Shown: one piece after another, positions 19,191 through 27,425 of the stretch | Numbering within the stretch: the first letter of the stretch is position 1 | Layout: the number at the start of each line of letters is the position of its first letter | NCBI GenBank assembly: GCA_965229335.1 | Contig: OZ245874.1 | Span: 3,844,001-3,908,000 of the forward strand | DNA length: 64,000 nt | Source: JAFKFH01 sp017307375 | Lineage (GTDB): Bacteria > Pseudomonadota > Alphaproteobacteria > Ferrovibrionales > Ferrovibrionaceae | Direction of reading: 5' to 3' | Notes under the pieces: generated by a model | What the model was told of the DNA's origin: nothing | What the model saw: only the letters and a program-made list of their open reading frames with translations | The model's database searches: none | Made by a program: the position numbers and the translations under genes

Positions 19191-20201
19191 TCAATCGATT
19201 CGCCGGCAGGAGTCGCGCACCAGCAGGCGCGGGGCCAGGGTGATGGTCTCCGATGCCGCCTTGGCGCCGCCGGGCTTCAGCCGGGCCAGCAAGCGGTCGA
19301 CGGCCATCGCGCCGACCTCCTCGATCGGCTGGACCACGGTGGTCAGGCGCGGACGGATCACCGCCGACCAGGGAAAATCGTCGATGCCGGCGACCGAGAT
19401 CTGTTCCGGGCAGCGGAACCCCATGTCCATGACCGCCTGCATCGCCCCCAACGACATCATGTTGTTGGCGGCAAAGATCGCGGTTGGCGGCTCGGGACGC
19501 GAGAGCAGGGTCTGGACCGCGTCATAGGCTGTCTCGATGCGAAAATCGGCCGTCATCGCCAAGGCCGGATCATGACGGATTCCCGCCGCCTGAAGCGTTT
19601 CGCGAAACCCTCGCAACCGCTGTTCGGCGGTGGAGATATGCGGGCGCCCGCTGACGATCGCGATCCGGCGATGGCCGAGCCGCAACAGATAGTCGGTCAC
19701 CGACTGCGCCGCGGCGAGATTGTCGACGATCACCGAATCGAAGGGCAGGTCGGGCAGGAAGCGGTCGACCATGACGAGCGGCAGGTCGGCAAAGCGGGCG
19801 AGGGCTGCGCGGTAGGGCTCGTCATGGCCCGAGGGCGCCAACAGGATGCCGGCCACACGCTGGACCCGCATCAGCTTGAGCAGCGCGAGTTCGCGCGCCG
19901 GGTCCTCGTCGGTATTGGCCAGGATCACCGAATAGCCGGCCGCGTTCGCCCGGGTCTCGACGGCCTTGGCCAGCGAGGCGAAGAACGGGTTGGAGATGTC
20001 CGAGATCACCAGCGCGATGGTCGAGGTGCGACCAAGTCGGAGCGATCGGGCGATGCCGTCCGGCGAATAGCCGACCGCGGCCACCGCGTCCCAGACGCGC
20101 TGGGCCAGTTTTTCGGAGACCCCGGCCGTGCCGTTGATGGTGGCCGAAACCGTGCCGATCGAAACGCCGGCCTCGCGTGCCACATCCTTGATCGTCGCCA
20201 T
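19191..20201 (-). CDS. LacI family transcriptional regulator
   Basis: A 336-residue DNA-binding repressor. The N-terminal helix-turn-helix and hinge (TIKDVAREAGVSIGTVSATING, then GYSPDGIARSLRLGRTSTIAL) occupy residues 1-62. The rest is a periplasmic-binding-protein-like ligand domain with the typical ISDISNPFFASL and VAGIDDFPWSAVIRPRLTTV segments, so a sugar or sugar-like effector is expected. It is divergent from the Opp-type transporter operon. Two palindromes with the LacI-family core GAAACGTTTC lie between the genes, one inside its own likely promoter, so it probably represses both itself and the operon until a transported ligand or its derivative binds. Confidence 0.9.
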   Translation of the reverse strand: MATIKDVAREAGVSIGTVSATINGTAGVSEKLAQRVWDAVAAVGYSPDGIARSLRLGRTSTIALVISDISNPFFASLAKAVETRANAAGYSVILANTDEDPARELALLKLMRVQRVAGILLAPSGHDEPYRAALARFADLPLVMVDRFLPDLPFDSVIVDNLAAAQSVTDYLLRLGHRRIAIVSGRPHISTAEQRLRGFRETLQAAGIRHDPALAMTADFRIETAYDAVQTLLSRPEPPTAIFAANNMMSLGAMQAVMDMGFRCPEQISVAGIDDFPWSAVIRPRLTTVVQPIEEVGAMAVDRLLARLKPGGAKAASETITLAPRLLVRDSCRRID

Positions 20202-20242
20202 ACGCCGGGGATTTCCTGTTGCGGTGATGAATGGGTTCCGCT

Positions 20243-20270
20243 AGCTTATCGAAACGTTTCAGAATGACAA
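20243..20270 (-). promoter_or_regulatory. lacI-type promoter with an operator in the spacer
   Basis: Reading leftward, TTGTCA (20270-20265) and TAAGCT (20248-20243) are spaced by 16 bp. The palindrome GAAACGTTTC at 20251-20260 lies between them. A repressor bound there would block RNA polymerase on its own gene. Confidence 0.6.
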
Positions 20271-20347
20271 CGCCGATCAGCGGTCGGTCTCTGTTTTTCG
20301 CTGCAGCGCAGCAAGGCAGAGGCTGGCCGTTCTTCGCAGGCAAGGAA

Positions 20348-20359
20348 TGAAACGTTTCA
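20348..20359 (+). promoter_or_regulatory. LacI-family operator upstream of the ABC operon
   Basis: The perfect 12-bp palindrome TGAAACGTTTCA lies 45 bp before the binding-protein start codon. It shares the 10-bp core with the site at 20251-20260. The centres are 98 bp apart, so looping between them is possible. Confidence 0.7.
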
Positions 20360-20404
20360 ATTCGCGGCGGTGGCAACCGACCGCAAAATCGGGAGGGGAA
20401 TGCC

Positions 20405-21988
20405 ATGACAGGCAGGATGAAGCGATTCGCGGCGACGTGTCTGGGGCTCGGCCTGGCGCTGATGCTGCAACCGGCCGTGGCCGAGACGGTGTTGCGGGTG
20501 AAGCTCGACGGCGAGTTGAAGGAGATCGACCCGATCTGGACGTCGAACTACACGGTTCGGGATCATGCCTACATGGTCTACGACACGCTGTTTGCGATGG
20601 ACGACAAGTACAACGTCCAGCCGCAGATGGTGGACCGTCACGCGGTCAGCGAGGACGGCAAGACTTATACGCTGACCCTGCGCGACGGCCTGAAGTGGCA
20701 TGACGGCACGCCGGTCACGGCCCGGGATTGCATCGCCTCGCTGAAGCGCTGGGGCAAGCGCGACGGGCTCGGCCAGCAGATGATGGCGCGCCTGGAACGT
20801 TTCGAGCAGGTCGACGACAAGACCTTCCGTATCGTGATGAAGGAGAACTGGTCGCTGGTGCTGCCGGCCCTGGGCAAGATCTCCTCGACCGTGCCGTTCA
20901 TGATGCCGGAGCGACTGGCGAATACCGACGCCTTCGACCAGGTCAAGGAGCCGATCGGGTCGGGTCCGTTCAAGATGAAAATCGACGAATGGGTGCCGGG
21001 CTCGAAGATCGTCTACGTCAAGAACCAGGACTACGTGCCGCGCAAGGAACCGCCGAGCAATGCCGCCGGCGGCAAGGTGGCCAAGGTCGACCGCATCGAA
21101 TGGCTGGTGATGCCCGACCCGGTGACCGCGGTGAATGCGCTGGCCAACGGCGAAATCGATTACCTCGCCACCGTGCCGCCCGATCTGACCGGGCTGGTCG
21201 CCAAGAACAAGAACGTCAAGCTGCAGGTCGTCAATCTGTTGGGCAAGCAGGTCCAGGTGGTGCCCAACCACCTGAACCCGCCATTCGACAACGTCAAGGT
21301 GCGCCAGGCACTGCAACTGGCGCTGAAGCAGGAAGACTACATGCAGGCGATGTTCGGCAAGCAGACCGAGTTCTACCAGGTCTGCGCCGCCGTCTTCTTC
21401 TGCGGCACGAAATTCGCAACCGACATCGGTTCCGAGCGGGTGCTGAAGCAGGACTTCGCCGCGGCCAAGGCGCTGCTGAAGGAAGCGGGCTACGACGGCA
21501 CGCCGATCGTGCTGCTTCACGCGACCGACCTGCCGGAACAGAACCTCTGGGGCCAGGTCGGTGCGGAATCGCTGCGCAAGGCCGGCTTCGTCGTCAACGA
21601 CGTGACTTCGGACTGGGCGACGGTCGCCTCGCGCCGCGCATCCAAGAAACCGATCGCCGAGGGAGGCTGGCATCTGTTCCATACCGGCTGGGCCGGCCCC
21701 GACATGCTCGACCCCGCGGTCAACGTGCTGGTCTCGGGCGGTTGCGTCGAGAAGGCCTGGTTCGGCTGGCCTTGCGATGCCGAACTCGAACGGCTGCGCG
21801 CCGCCTTCGCCTCGACCTCCGATCCGGCCGAACAGAAGAAGATCGCGGACCTCGTCCAGGCCCGGGCACATGAGATCGTCACCTTCGTGCCGATGGGCCA
21901 GTTCCGCCAGCTGACCGGGTATCGCGCGAACATCTCGGGCGTGCTGACCGCGCCGGTGCCGTTCATGTGGAACATCGCCAAGAACTAG
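20405..21988 (+). CDS. ABC transporter substrate-binding protein, SBP_bac_5 (DppA/OppA-like)
   Basis: A 527-residue periplasmic binding protein with a strong Shine-Dalgarno (GGGAGGGG) and a signal peptide cut after AVA. Family landmarks are DPIWTSNYTVRDHAYMVYDTL near the N-terminus, the DGKTYTLTLRDGLKWHDGTPVTA block at about residues 84-107, IGSGPFKM, and VRQALQLALKQEDYMQAMFG. Family 5 proteins bind peptides, but many bind nickel, oligosaccharides or opines. The LacI regulator and the RbsD/FucU gene in the same operon point to a sugar-containing ligand (inference). It is the first gene of the operon and is followed by a stem-loop that may keep its mRNA more abundant than the permease part. 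Confidence 0.9.
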   Translation: MTGRMKRFAATCLGLGLALMLQPAVAETVLRVKLDGELKEIDPIWTSNYTVRDHAYMVYDTLFAMDDKYNVQPQMVDRHAVSEDGKTYTLTLRDGLKWHDGTPVTARDCIASLKRWGKRDGLGQQMMARLERFEQVDDKTFRIVMKENWSLVLPALGKISSTVPFMMPERLANTDAFDQVKEPIGSGPFKMKIDEWVPGSKIVYVKNQDYVPRKEPPSNAAGGKVAKVDRIEWLVMPDPVTAVNALANGEIDYLATVPPDLTGLVAKNKNVKLQVVNLLGKQVQVVPNHLNPPFDNVKVRQALQLALKQEDYMQAMFGKQTEFYQVCAAVFFCGTKFATDIGSERVLKQDFAAAKALLKEAGYDGTPIVLLHATDLPEQNLWGQVGAESLRKAGFVVNDVTSDWATVASRRASKKPIAEGGWHLFHTGWAGPDMLDPAVNVLVSGGCVEKAWFGWPCDAELERLRAAFASTSDPAEQKKIADLVQARAHEIVTFVPMGQFRQLTGYRANISGVLTAPVPFMWNIAKN

Positions 21989-22005
21989 AATGAGTGGGAA
22001 CTTGA

Positions 22006-22032
22006 TGGGCGGATCCGTGCACGATCCGCCCA
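22006..22032 (+). promoter_or_regulatory. Intercistronic stem-loop after the binding-protein gene
   Basis: A perfect 10-bp stem (TGGGCGGATC with GATCCGCCCA) and a 7-nt loop lie between the binding-protein stop and the first permease. Such hairpins commonly protect the upstream message or partly stop transcription, giving excess binding protein over membrane subunits. No T-run follows, so full termination is unlikely. Confidence 0.6.
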
Positions 22033-22051
22033 CCGGGGGAGTAATCGCGTC

Positions 22052-22996
22052 ATGCTCTGGTTTCTCGTTCGCCGCATCGTCGCGGCGGTACCGATCCTCA
22101 TATTCGTCGCCGTGTTCATCTTCATGCTGCTGCATCTCGCCCCCGGCGACCCGGCGGCGGTGGCGGCCGGCCCGAACGCTTCGCCCCAGCAGGTCGAACT
22201 GCTGCGCCAGCGCATGCAGCTCGACATGCCGCTGCCCGACCAGTTCATGCGCTGGGTGGCCAATCTCGCGCGCTTCGATCTCGGGGTCTCGATCTTCTCC
22301 AACCAGCCGGTGTCGCGGCTGATCGGCCAGCGGCTCGAACCGACCCTGCTGCTCGCCGTGACCGCGATGCTGGTGGCCGTAGCGATCGCGGTACCGGCCG
22401 GGACGCTTGCGGCATGGAAGGCCGACAGCCTGCTCGACCGCGTCGTGATGATGTTCGCGGTCGCCGGCTTCTCGACCCCGGTCTTCGTCACGGCCTACGG
22501 CCTGATCTACGTCTTCTCGATCGAGCTGGGCTGGTTCCCCGTCCAGGGCTACACCCCGCTGGCCCAGGGGATCCTCGATTGCCTGCAGGGGCTGGTGCTG
22601 CCGAGCCTGGCGCTCGGTTTCGTCTTCGCCGCTCTGATCGCCAGGGTAGTGCGGGCCACGATGCTGGAGATCCTGGCCGAGGACTATATTCGTACCGCGC
22701 GCGCCAAGGGCCTGGCCACCCCCACCATCGTCGTCGTCCATGCGCTGAAGAATGCCGGCGTGCCGACGATGACGGTGATCGGCATCGGTTTCGCGATCCT
22801 TGTCGGCGGCGTTGTCGTGACCGAGACGATCTTCAACATTCCCGGTCTCGGCCGCCTGACGACGGACGCGATCCTGCGCCGCGACTACCCGGTGGTCCAG
22901 GGGGTGATCCTCGCCTTCTCGGCGATGCTGATCGTGGTCAACATCCTGGTCGACCTGTCCTACGCCCTGTTCGATCCGCGGGTCCGCAACGCATGA
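22052..22996 (+). CDS. ABC transporter permease (DppB-like)
   Basis: A 314-residue inner-membrane permease. It begins with the classic DppB start (MLWFLVRRIVAAVPILIFVAVFIFMLLHLAPGDPA) and has about six transmembrane segments. The EAA loop that contacts the ATPases is DYIRTARAKGLATPTIVVVHALKNA, and VTETIFNIPGLGRL follows near the C-terminus. GGGGGAG lies upstream of the ATG. Its stop overlaps the next permease start by ATGA. Confidence 0.92.
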   Translation: MLWFLVRRIVAAVPILIFVAVFIFMLLHLAPGDPAAVAAGPNASPQQVELLRQRMQLDMPLPDQFMRWVANLARFDLGVSIFSNQPVSRLIGQRLEPTLLLAVTAMLVAVAIAVPAGTLAAWKADSLLDRVVMMFAVAGFSTPVFVTAYGLIYVFSIELGWFPVQGYTPLAQGILDCLQGLVLPSLALGFVFAALIARVVRATMLEILAEDYIRTARAKGLATPTIVVVHALKNAGVPTMTVIGIGFAILVGGVVVTETIFNIPGLGRLTTDAILRRDYPVVQGVILAFSAMLIVVNILVDLSYALFDPRVRNA

Positions 22997-23841
22997 CCGC
23001 GCTGGCTCTTCCCGGACGTCGCCTGCCGCGACTGCCCGGCGCCGTCATCGCCGCCGGGGCGGTGCTGGCCGTCTACGCGTTGATCGGCGTACTGGCGCCC
23101 GCCTTCGTCGGCGATATCAGGGCGCTGAACCTGCCCGAACGGTTGCTTTCACCGGACGCCGCGCACTGGTTCGGTACCGACCAGCTTGGCCGCGACGTCT
23201 TCGGCCGCACCCTCTACGGCACGCGCAATTCGCTGATCGTCGGCTTCGCCGTGGCGATCGCCACCACGCTGATCGGCGTGACCTTGGGGATCGTCACCTG
23301 CTTCTCGGCCTGGACCGACCGCATCGCCATGCGGCTGATGGACGGCCTGATGGCGATCCCCGGCGTCCTGCTCGCCATCGCGATGGTCGCGATCTTCGGC
23401 TCGTCGCTGCAGAACGTCGTCATCGCCATCACCGTGCCGGAGATCCCGCGCATGGTGCGGCTGGTGCGCAGCGTCACCCTGACGGTACGCGAGCAGCCGT
23501 TCATCGCGGCGGCGATCTCGATCGGCACGCCGCTGCCCCGTATCCTGTGGCGCCATGTACTGCCCAACGTCATCGGCGCCGTGATGGTGCAGGCGACCTA
23601 TACCTGCGCCTCGGCAATCATTTCGGAAGCCGTTCTGTCGTTTCTCGGTGCCGGCACGCCGCCGGAGATCCCGTCCTGGGGCAACATGATGGCCGAGGGC
23701 CGCCAGCTGTTCCAGGTCGCGCCGTGGATCATCGCCTTCCCCGGCATCTTCCTGGCCGTGCTGGTCCTGGCGGTGAACCTGGCCGGCGACGGCCTGCGCC
23801 AGGCGATCGATCCCAAGCTGTCGCGACGGGTGGGCAAATGA
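22993..23841 (+). CDS. ABC transporter permease (DppC-like)
   Basis: A 282-residue partner permease with an N-terminal cytoplasmic stretch, TM1 (AVIAAGAVLAVYALIGVL), and the family motif HWFGTDQLGRDVFGRTLYGTRNSL at about residues 56-79. The EAA-type loop lies around EQPFIAAAISIGTPLPRILWRHVLPN, and PPEIPSWGNMMAEGRQ is near the C-terminus. It overlaps the genes on both sides by 4 bp, so the operon is tightly coupled. Confidence 0.92.
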   Translation: MTALALPGRRLPRLPGAVIAAGAVLAVYALIGVLAPAFVGDIRALNLPERLLSPDAAHWFGTDQLGRDVFGRTLYGTRNSLIVGFAVAIATTLIGVTLGIVTCFSAWTDRIAMRLMDGLMAIPGVLLAIAMVAIFGSSLQNVVIAITVPEIPRMVRLVRSVTLTVREQPFIAAAISIGTPLPRILWRHVLPNVIGAVMVQATYTCASAIISEAVLSFLGAGTPPEIPSWGNMMAEGRQLFQVAPWIIAFPGIFLAVLVLAVNLAGDGLRQAIDPKLSRRVGK

Positions 23842-24824
23842 GCGATCTGGTCATCGACAATCTCGCCGTCGCCTTCCGCAACGCCCGCGGTCAGCGCGCC
23901 CAGGCCGTCGACGGCATCTCGTTGACCTTGAAGCGCGGCGAGCTGCTCTGCCTGGTCGGCGAATCCGGCTGCGGCAAGTCCGTCGCCTCGCTCGCCGTCA
24001 TGGGACTGCTGCCGCGGGCGGAGATTTCCGGCCGCATCCTGTTCGAAGGGCGCGACCTGCTGGCGTTGTCGGAGGCGGAGATGGCGACGATGCGCGGCAA
24101 CCGCATCGCGATGATCTTCCAGGATCCGATGTCGTCGCTCAATCCGGTGCTGACGATCGGCCGCCAGATCCGCGAGGGCGTGATGCGCCACCAGCGGCTT
24201 GGCCGGCGCGCGGCCCAGGCGCGGGCGATCGACATGCTCGATCGTGTCGGCATTCCCGATCCCCGTGCCCGTGTCGACGATTATCCCCACCAGCTTTCCG
24301 GCGGCATGCGCCAGCGGGCGATGATCGCGATGGCGCTGGCCTGCGATCCCGCGATCCTGATCGCGGACGAGCCGACCACCGCCCTCGACGTCACGATCCA
24401 GGCCCAGATCCTGGCCCTGATCGATGATCTGAAGCGCGACTTCAAAACCGCCGTGCTGCTGATCACCCACGATCTCGGCGTCGTCGCCGAAACGGCCGAC
24501 CGGGTCGCGGTGATGTATGCCGGCCGCATCGTCGAGCAGGGCGCGCCGATCGCGCTGTTCGGCCGGCCCCATCATGGCTACACCCACGGGCTGATGCGGT
24601 CGATGCCGCTGATGAACGAAACCTCGGCGCGGCTGGCCGAAATCCCCGGCATGGTGCCGCTGCTGGAGACCGGCTGGCAGGACTGCGCCTTCGCGCCGCG
24701 CTGTGCATTCGCCGGCCCGGCCTGCTCAGCCGTTGTCCCGCCACTTGCCCCGGTCGCCGAAGACCACCAGGCCGCCTGCCTGCGGGCGGGCGCCGTTGCC
24801 GCCGCCTGGGAGGGCGCGCCATGA
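23838..24824 (+). CDS. ABC transporter ATP-binding protein (DppD-like)
   Basis: A 328-residue ATPase. Walker A is GESGCGKS, the Q-loop sits in IFQDPMSSLNP, the signature is LSGGMRQR, Walker B is ILIADEPTTALD, and the switch histidine is in LLITHDLGVVAE. The C-terminal oligopeptide-transporter domain carries the cysteine-rich CAFAPRCAFAGPAC segment, which in some family members holds an Fe-S cluster. It pairs with the next ATPase to drive the DppBC-type channel. Confidence 0.92.
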   Translation: MSDLVIDNLAVAFRNARGQRAQAVDGISLTLKRGELLCLVGESGCGKSVASLAVMGLLPRAEISGRILFEGRDLLALSEAEMATMRGNRIAMIFQDPMSSLNPVLTIGRQIREGVMRHQRLGRRAAQARAIDMLDRVGIPDPRARVDDYPHQLSGGMRQRAMIAMALACDPAILIADEPTTALDVTIQAQILALIDDLKRDFKTAVLLITHDLGVVAETADRVAVMYAGRIVEQGAPIALFGRPHHGYTHGLMRSMPLMNETSARLAEIPGMVPLLETGWQDCAFAPRCAFAGPACSAVVPPLAPVAEDHQAACLRAGAVAAAWEGAP

Positions 24825-25810
24825 CCCCCGTGCTCGAACTGCGCGACCTTGCCGTTTCATTTCCCGGCGGCAAATCCCGGCCATTCGGCGGGCGGGGCAA
24901 GGTCAAGGCGGTAGACGGCGTCAGCCTGTCGGTGGCCGCCGGCGAGACGCTCGGCCTGGTCGGCGAATCGGGCTGTGGCAAGTCGAGCCTGGCGAAGGCC
25001 GCGATGCGGCTGGTCGAGCCTGCGGCGGGGCAGGTGCTGCTTGCCGGCACCGACATCACCCGCCTGGGGGCGCGGGCGCTGCGGCCGCATCGCCGACGGA
25101 TCCAGATGGTCTTCCAGGACCCCTATTCTTCCCTCGACCCGCGCCAGTCGGCCGGGGACATCGTCGGTGAACCGCTGCTCAACTATTGTCTCGGCGATGC
25201 CGCAGCACGCCGGCGCCGGGTCGCCGAGCTGTTCGATCTGGTCGGGCTGCGCCCCGACCAGACGACGCGGTATCCCCACGAGTTTTCCGGTGGCCAGCGC
25301 CAGCGCCTCGGCATTGCCCGCGCCCTGGCGCTGGGGCCGGACATGTTGGTTGCCGACGAACCGGTCTCGGCGCTGGACGTCTCGATCCAGGCCCAGGTGA
25401 TCAACCTGATGATGGACCTGCAGGGTCGGTTCAATCTCGGCATGCTGTTCGTGTCGCACGACCTGTCGGTGGTGCGCCATGTCAGCCGGCGGGTTGCGAT
25501 CATGTATCTCGGCCGGATCGTCGAGATCGCCGATACCACCGCGATCTTCGGCGGCGCCGCCCACCCCTATACCCAGGCGCTGCTGGCCGCGGCACCGGTG
25601 CCGGATCCCGCGCGCAGGCGGCGCCGCATCCTGCTGAAGGGCGATCTCCCAAGCCCGCTGAACCCGCCTGCCGGTTGTCCGTTCCACACGCGCTGCCCGG
25701 TCGCGATCGCGCGCTGCCGGACCGAGCGGCCCAGGCTGAGCGAGGTCGCGACGGGCCATCGTGTCGCCTGTCATCTGGTGGCACCCGCCAAGATCGGACA
25801 TGCCGCATGA
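24821..25810 (+). CDS. ABC transporter ATP-binding protein (DppF-like)
   Basis: A 329-residue second ATPase. Walker A is GESGCGKS, Q-loop MVFQDPYSSLDPRQ, signature FSGGQRQR, Walker B MLVADEPVSALD and switch MLFVSHDLSVVRH. The C-terminal domain ends with CPFHTRCPVAIARC, the cysteine pattern typical of OppF/DppF. It overlaps both neighbours by ATGA. Confidence 0.92.
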   Translation: MTPVLELRDLAVSFPGGKSRPFGGRGKVKAVDGVSLSVAAGETLGLVGESGCGKSSLAKAAMRLVEPAAGQVLLAGTDITRLGARALRPHRRRIQMVFQDPYSSLDPRQSAGDIVGEPLLNYCLGDAAARRRRVAELFDLVGLRPDQTTRYPHEFSGGQRQRLGIARALALGPDMLVADEPVSALDVSIQAQVINLMMDLQGRFNLGMLFVSHDLSVVRHVSRRVAIMYLGRIVEIADTTAIFGGAAHPYTQALLAAAPVPDPARRRRRILLKGDLPSPLNPPAGCPFHTRCPVAIARCRTERPRLSEVATGHRVACHLVAPAKIGHAA

Positions 25811-26487
25811 CCCTGCTGCTGATCCCCGGCCTGAAGGCCGACGCCCGCTCCTGGGGCGGGATCGATGCGCGCCTCGGCGCCACGATCCCGGTCCACCATG
25901 TCGACGAACCCACGATCGAGGCGATGGCCGCCGCAATCCTCGCCCGCGCGCCGGAACGGTTCGACCTCGCCGGCCATTCGATGGGCGGCTACATCGCCTT
26001 CGCCATGCTGCGCCAGGCGCCGGCGCGGATCCGCCGCGTCGCGTTCGTCGCGACCCAGGCCCGTCCCGACAGCGTCGAAGCCACGGCGGCTCGGCGGACG
26101 ATGATGGCGATGGCAGCGGCACGCGGCATGGCGGCCGTGACCGAGGCGACACTCGATCTCGACGTGCATGACAGGCGGCCCGACGTCCTTGCCGCGATGA
26201 TGGCAACCGCTGCCACCTTTCGGGTCGCCACCTACCTGTCGCAGCAGGAAGCGGTGATCGCCCGCCCGGACAGCCGCCCGGGCCTGAAGGACATCGCCTG
26301 CCCGACCGCGGTGATCGGCGGGGCCGAGGATCGCCTGCTGCCGCCTTATCTGTCGGAAGAAATCGCCGCTGGCATCCCTGGCGCCACCCTGGATCTCATC
26401 CCGGCCTGCGGCCATTGCGCGCCGCTCGAGCAGCCCGACAGGGTGGCGGCGCTGTTGGCGGGCTGGCTGGAGCGCGACGCATGCTGA
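25807..26487 (+). CDS. Alpha/beta fold hydrolase
   Basis: A small (226-residue) cytoplasmic serine hydrolase. The nucleophile elbow GHSMGG is at about residues 58-63, the acid is in GAEDRLLPP, and the catalytic histidine is in ACGHCAPLEQP. The short length means almost no lid domain. It is translationally coupled to the ABC ATPase (ATGA) and overlaps the mutarotase gene. A hydrolase here could cut an ester or similar bond in the imported compound to free the sugar moiety handled by the next gene (inference). Its true substrate cannot be read from the sequence. Confidence 0.8.
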   Translation: MTLLLIPGLKADARSWGGIDARLGATIPVHHVDEPTIEAMAAAILARAPERFDLAGHSMGGYIAFAMLRQAPARIRRVAFVATQARPDSVEATAARRTMMAMAAARGMAAVTEATLDLDVHDRRPDVLAAMMATAATFRVATYLSQQEAVIARPDSRPGLKDIACPTAVIGGAEDRLLPPYLSEEIAAGIPGATLDLIPACGHCAPLEQPDRVAALLAGWLERDAC

Positions 26488-26915
26488 TCGGCATCGATCC
26501 GATATTGAGCCCCGATGCCCTCGCGCTGCTGCGCGCGATGGGCCACGGCGACACCGTGGTGCTGACCGACGCCAATTTCCCATCGGAGGCCAATGCCCGC
26601 CGCCTGGTGCGGCTGGATGGGGCCGGGGGCGAGCAGGTACTCGACGCGGTGCTGCGGCTGTTGCCGATCGACGATTTCGAACCGGATCCGCTGGTCGCCA
26701 TGCAGGCCGTCGGGGCGACGGAAGGCATGCCCGATGCGGTGGCGGCATTCCAGCGGGTGGTGGTCCACCGCCTGGGCGCGTCGGCGCCCCGCATCGCGCT
26801 GGTCGACAGGCACGCATTCTATGCCCGCGCGCGCAACGCCTTCGGCATCATCGCCACGGCCGAGCGCCGGTTTTACGGCAACCTGATCCTGCGCAAGGGC
26901 GTGATCCTTGCCTGA
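26481..26915 (+). CDS. RbsD/FucU family sugar mutarotase
   Basis: A 144-residue protein of the RbsD/FucU family, which interconverts anomers of pyranoses such as fucose or ribose in the cytoplasm. The N-terminal ILSPDALALLRAMGHGDTVVLTDANFPS carries the conserved GHGD and DANFP motifs. The C-terminal YARARNAFGIIATAERRFYGNLILRKG block is closer to FucU than to RbsD. It overlaps the hydrolase gene by 7 bp and is the last gene of the LacI-flanked operon. Its presence is the strongest hint that the peptide-type transporter brings in a sugar-containing compound. No kinase or isomerase for the sugar is linked here. Confidence 0.88.
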   Translation: MLIGIDPILSPDALALLRAMGHGDTVVLTDANFPSEANARRLVRLDGAGGEQVLDAVLRLLPIDDFEPDPLVAMQAVGATEGMPDAVAAFQRVVVHRLGASAPRIALVDRHAFYARARNAFGIIATAERRFYGNLILRKGVILA

Positions 26916-26984
26916 GCTTGATATGGGCCAAAGAAAATCGGGATCAAGAATTGGCAGCCGGTCAAATTTTCGCAGTCTGTCGCC

Positions 26985-27392
26985 ATGGAAAAAAACCACG
27001 CTGACCCATTCTTTCACGGCACCAAAGCCGATCTGAAGCCGGGTGATCTGATCGTGCCCGGCCATGTCTCGAACTACGGCCGGCGCAGGCGGGCCGCCTT
27101 CGTCTATTTCAGCGCCACCATGCACGCGGCAAGCTGGGGGGCCGAACTGGCAGTGGGCGAGGGGCCGGGGCGCATCTACGTCGTCGCGCCGACAGGGCCG
27201 TTCGAAGACGATCCCAATCTCACCGACAAGAAGTTTCCCGGCAACCCGACGAAGTCGTACCGGACAAGGGATCCGCTGCGGATCCTCGGTGAAGTCACCG
27301 ACTGGGTCGGCCATTCGCCCGAGGAAATCAAGGTGATGAGGGAGCGGCTGGCCGAGCTCGACCGGCTGGGGGTCGAGGCCATCGAGGATTGA
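26985..27392 (+). CDS. arr: NAD(+)--rifampin ADP-ribosyltransferase
   Basis: A 135-residue enzyme closely matching the Arr family, which inactivates rifamycins by ADP-ribosylating the 23-hydroxyl. Recognisable blocks are FFHGTKADLKPGD at the N-terminus, WGAELAVGEGPGRIYVV in the middle and FEDDPNLTDKKFPGNPTKSYRT followed by GEVTDWVGHSPEE. The length is normal for chromosomal Arr proteins. It stands alone in a short gap between the transporter operon and the dioxygenase gene. There is no integrase or cassette recombination site, so it looks like a resident environmental copy rather than a mobile cassette. Confidence 0.93.
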   Translation: MEKNHADPFFHGTKADLKPGDLIVPGHVSNYGRRRRAAFVYFSATMHAASWGAELAVGEGPGRIYVVAPTGPFEDDPNLTDKKFPGNPTKSYRTRDPLRILGEVTDWVGHSPEEIKVMRERLAELDRLGVEAIED

Positions 27393-27425
27393 GCGGGTGA
27401 GGGCTGTTGACTACGATCGCCCACC

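Noticed and set aside
26917..26948. Inverted repeat CTTGAT...ATCAAG after the mutarotase gene considered as a terminator
   Set aside because: Only 6-bp arms with a 20-nt loop and no T-run; too weak.
26985..27392. arr as a mobile integron cassette
   Set aside because: No integrase, attC-like site, insertion sequence or composition change is visible around it.
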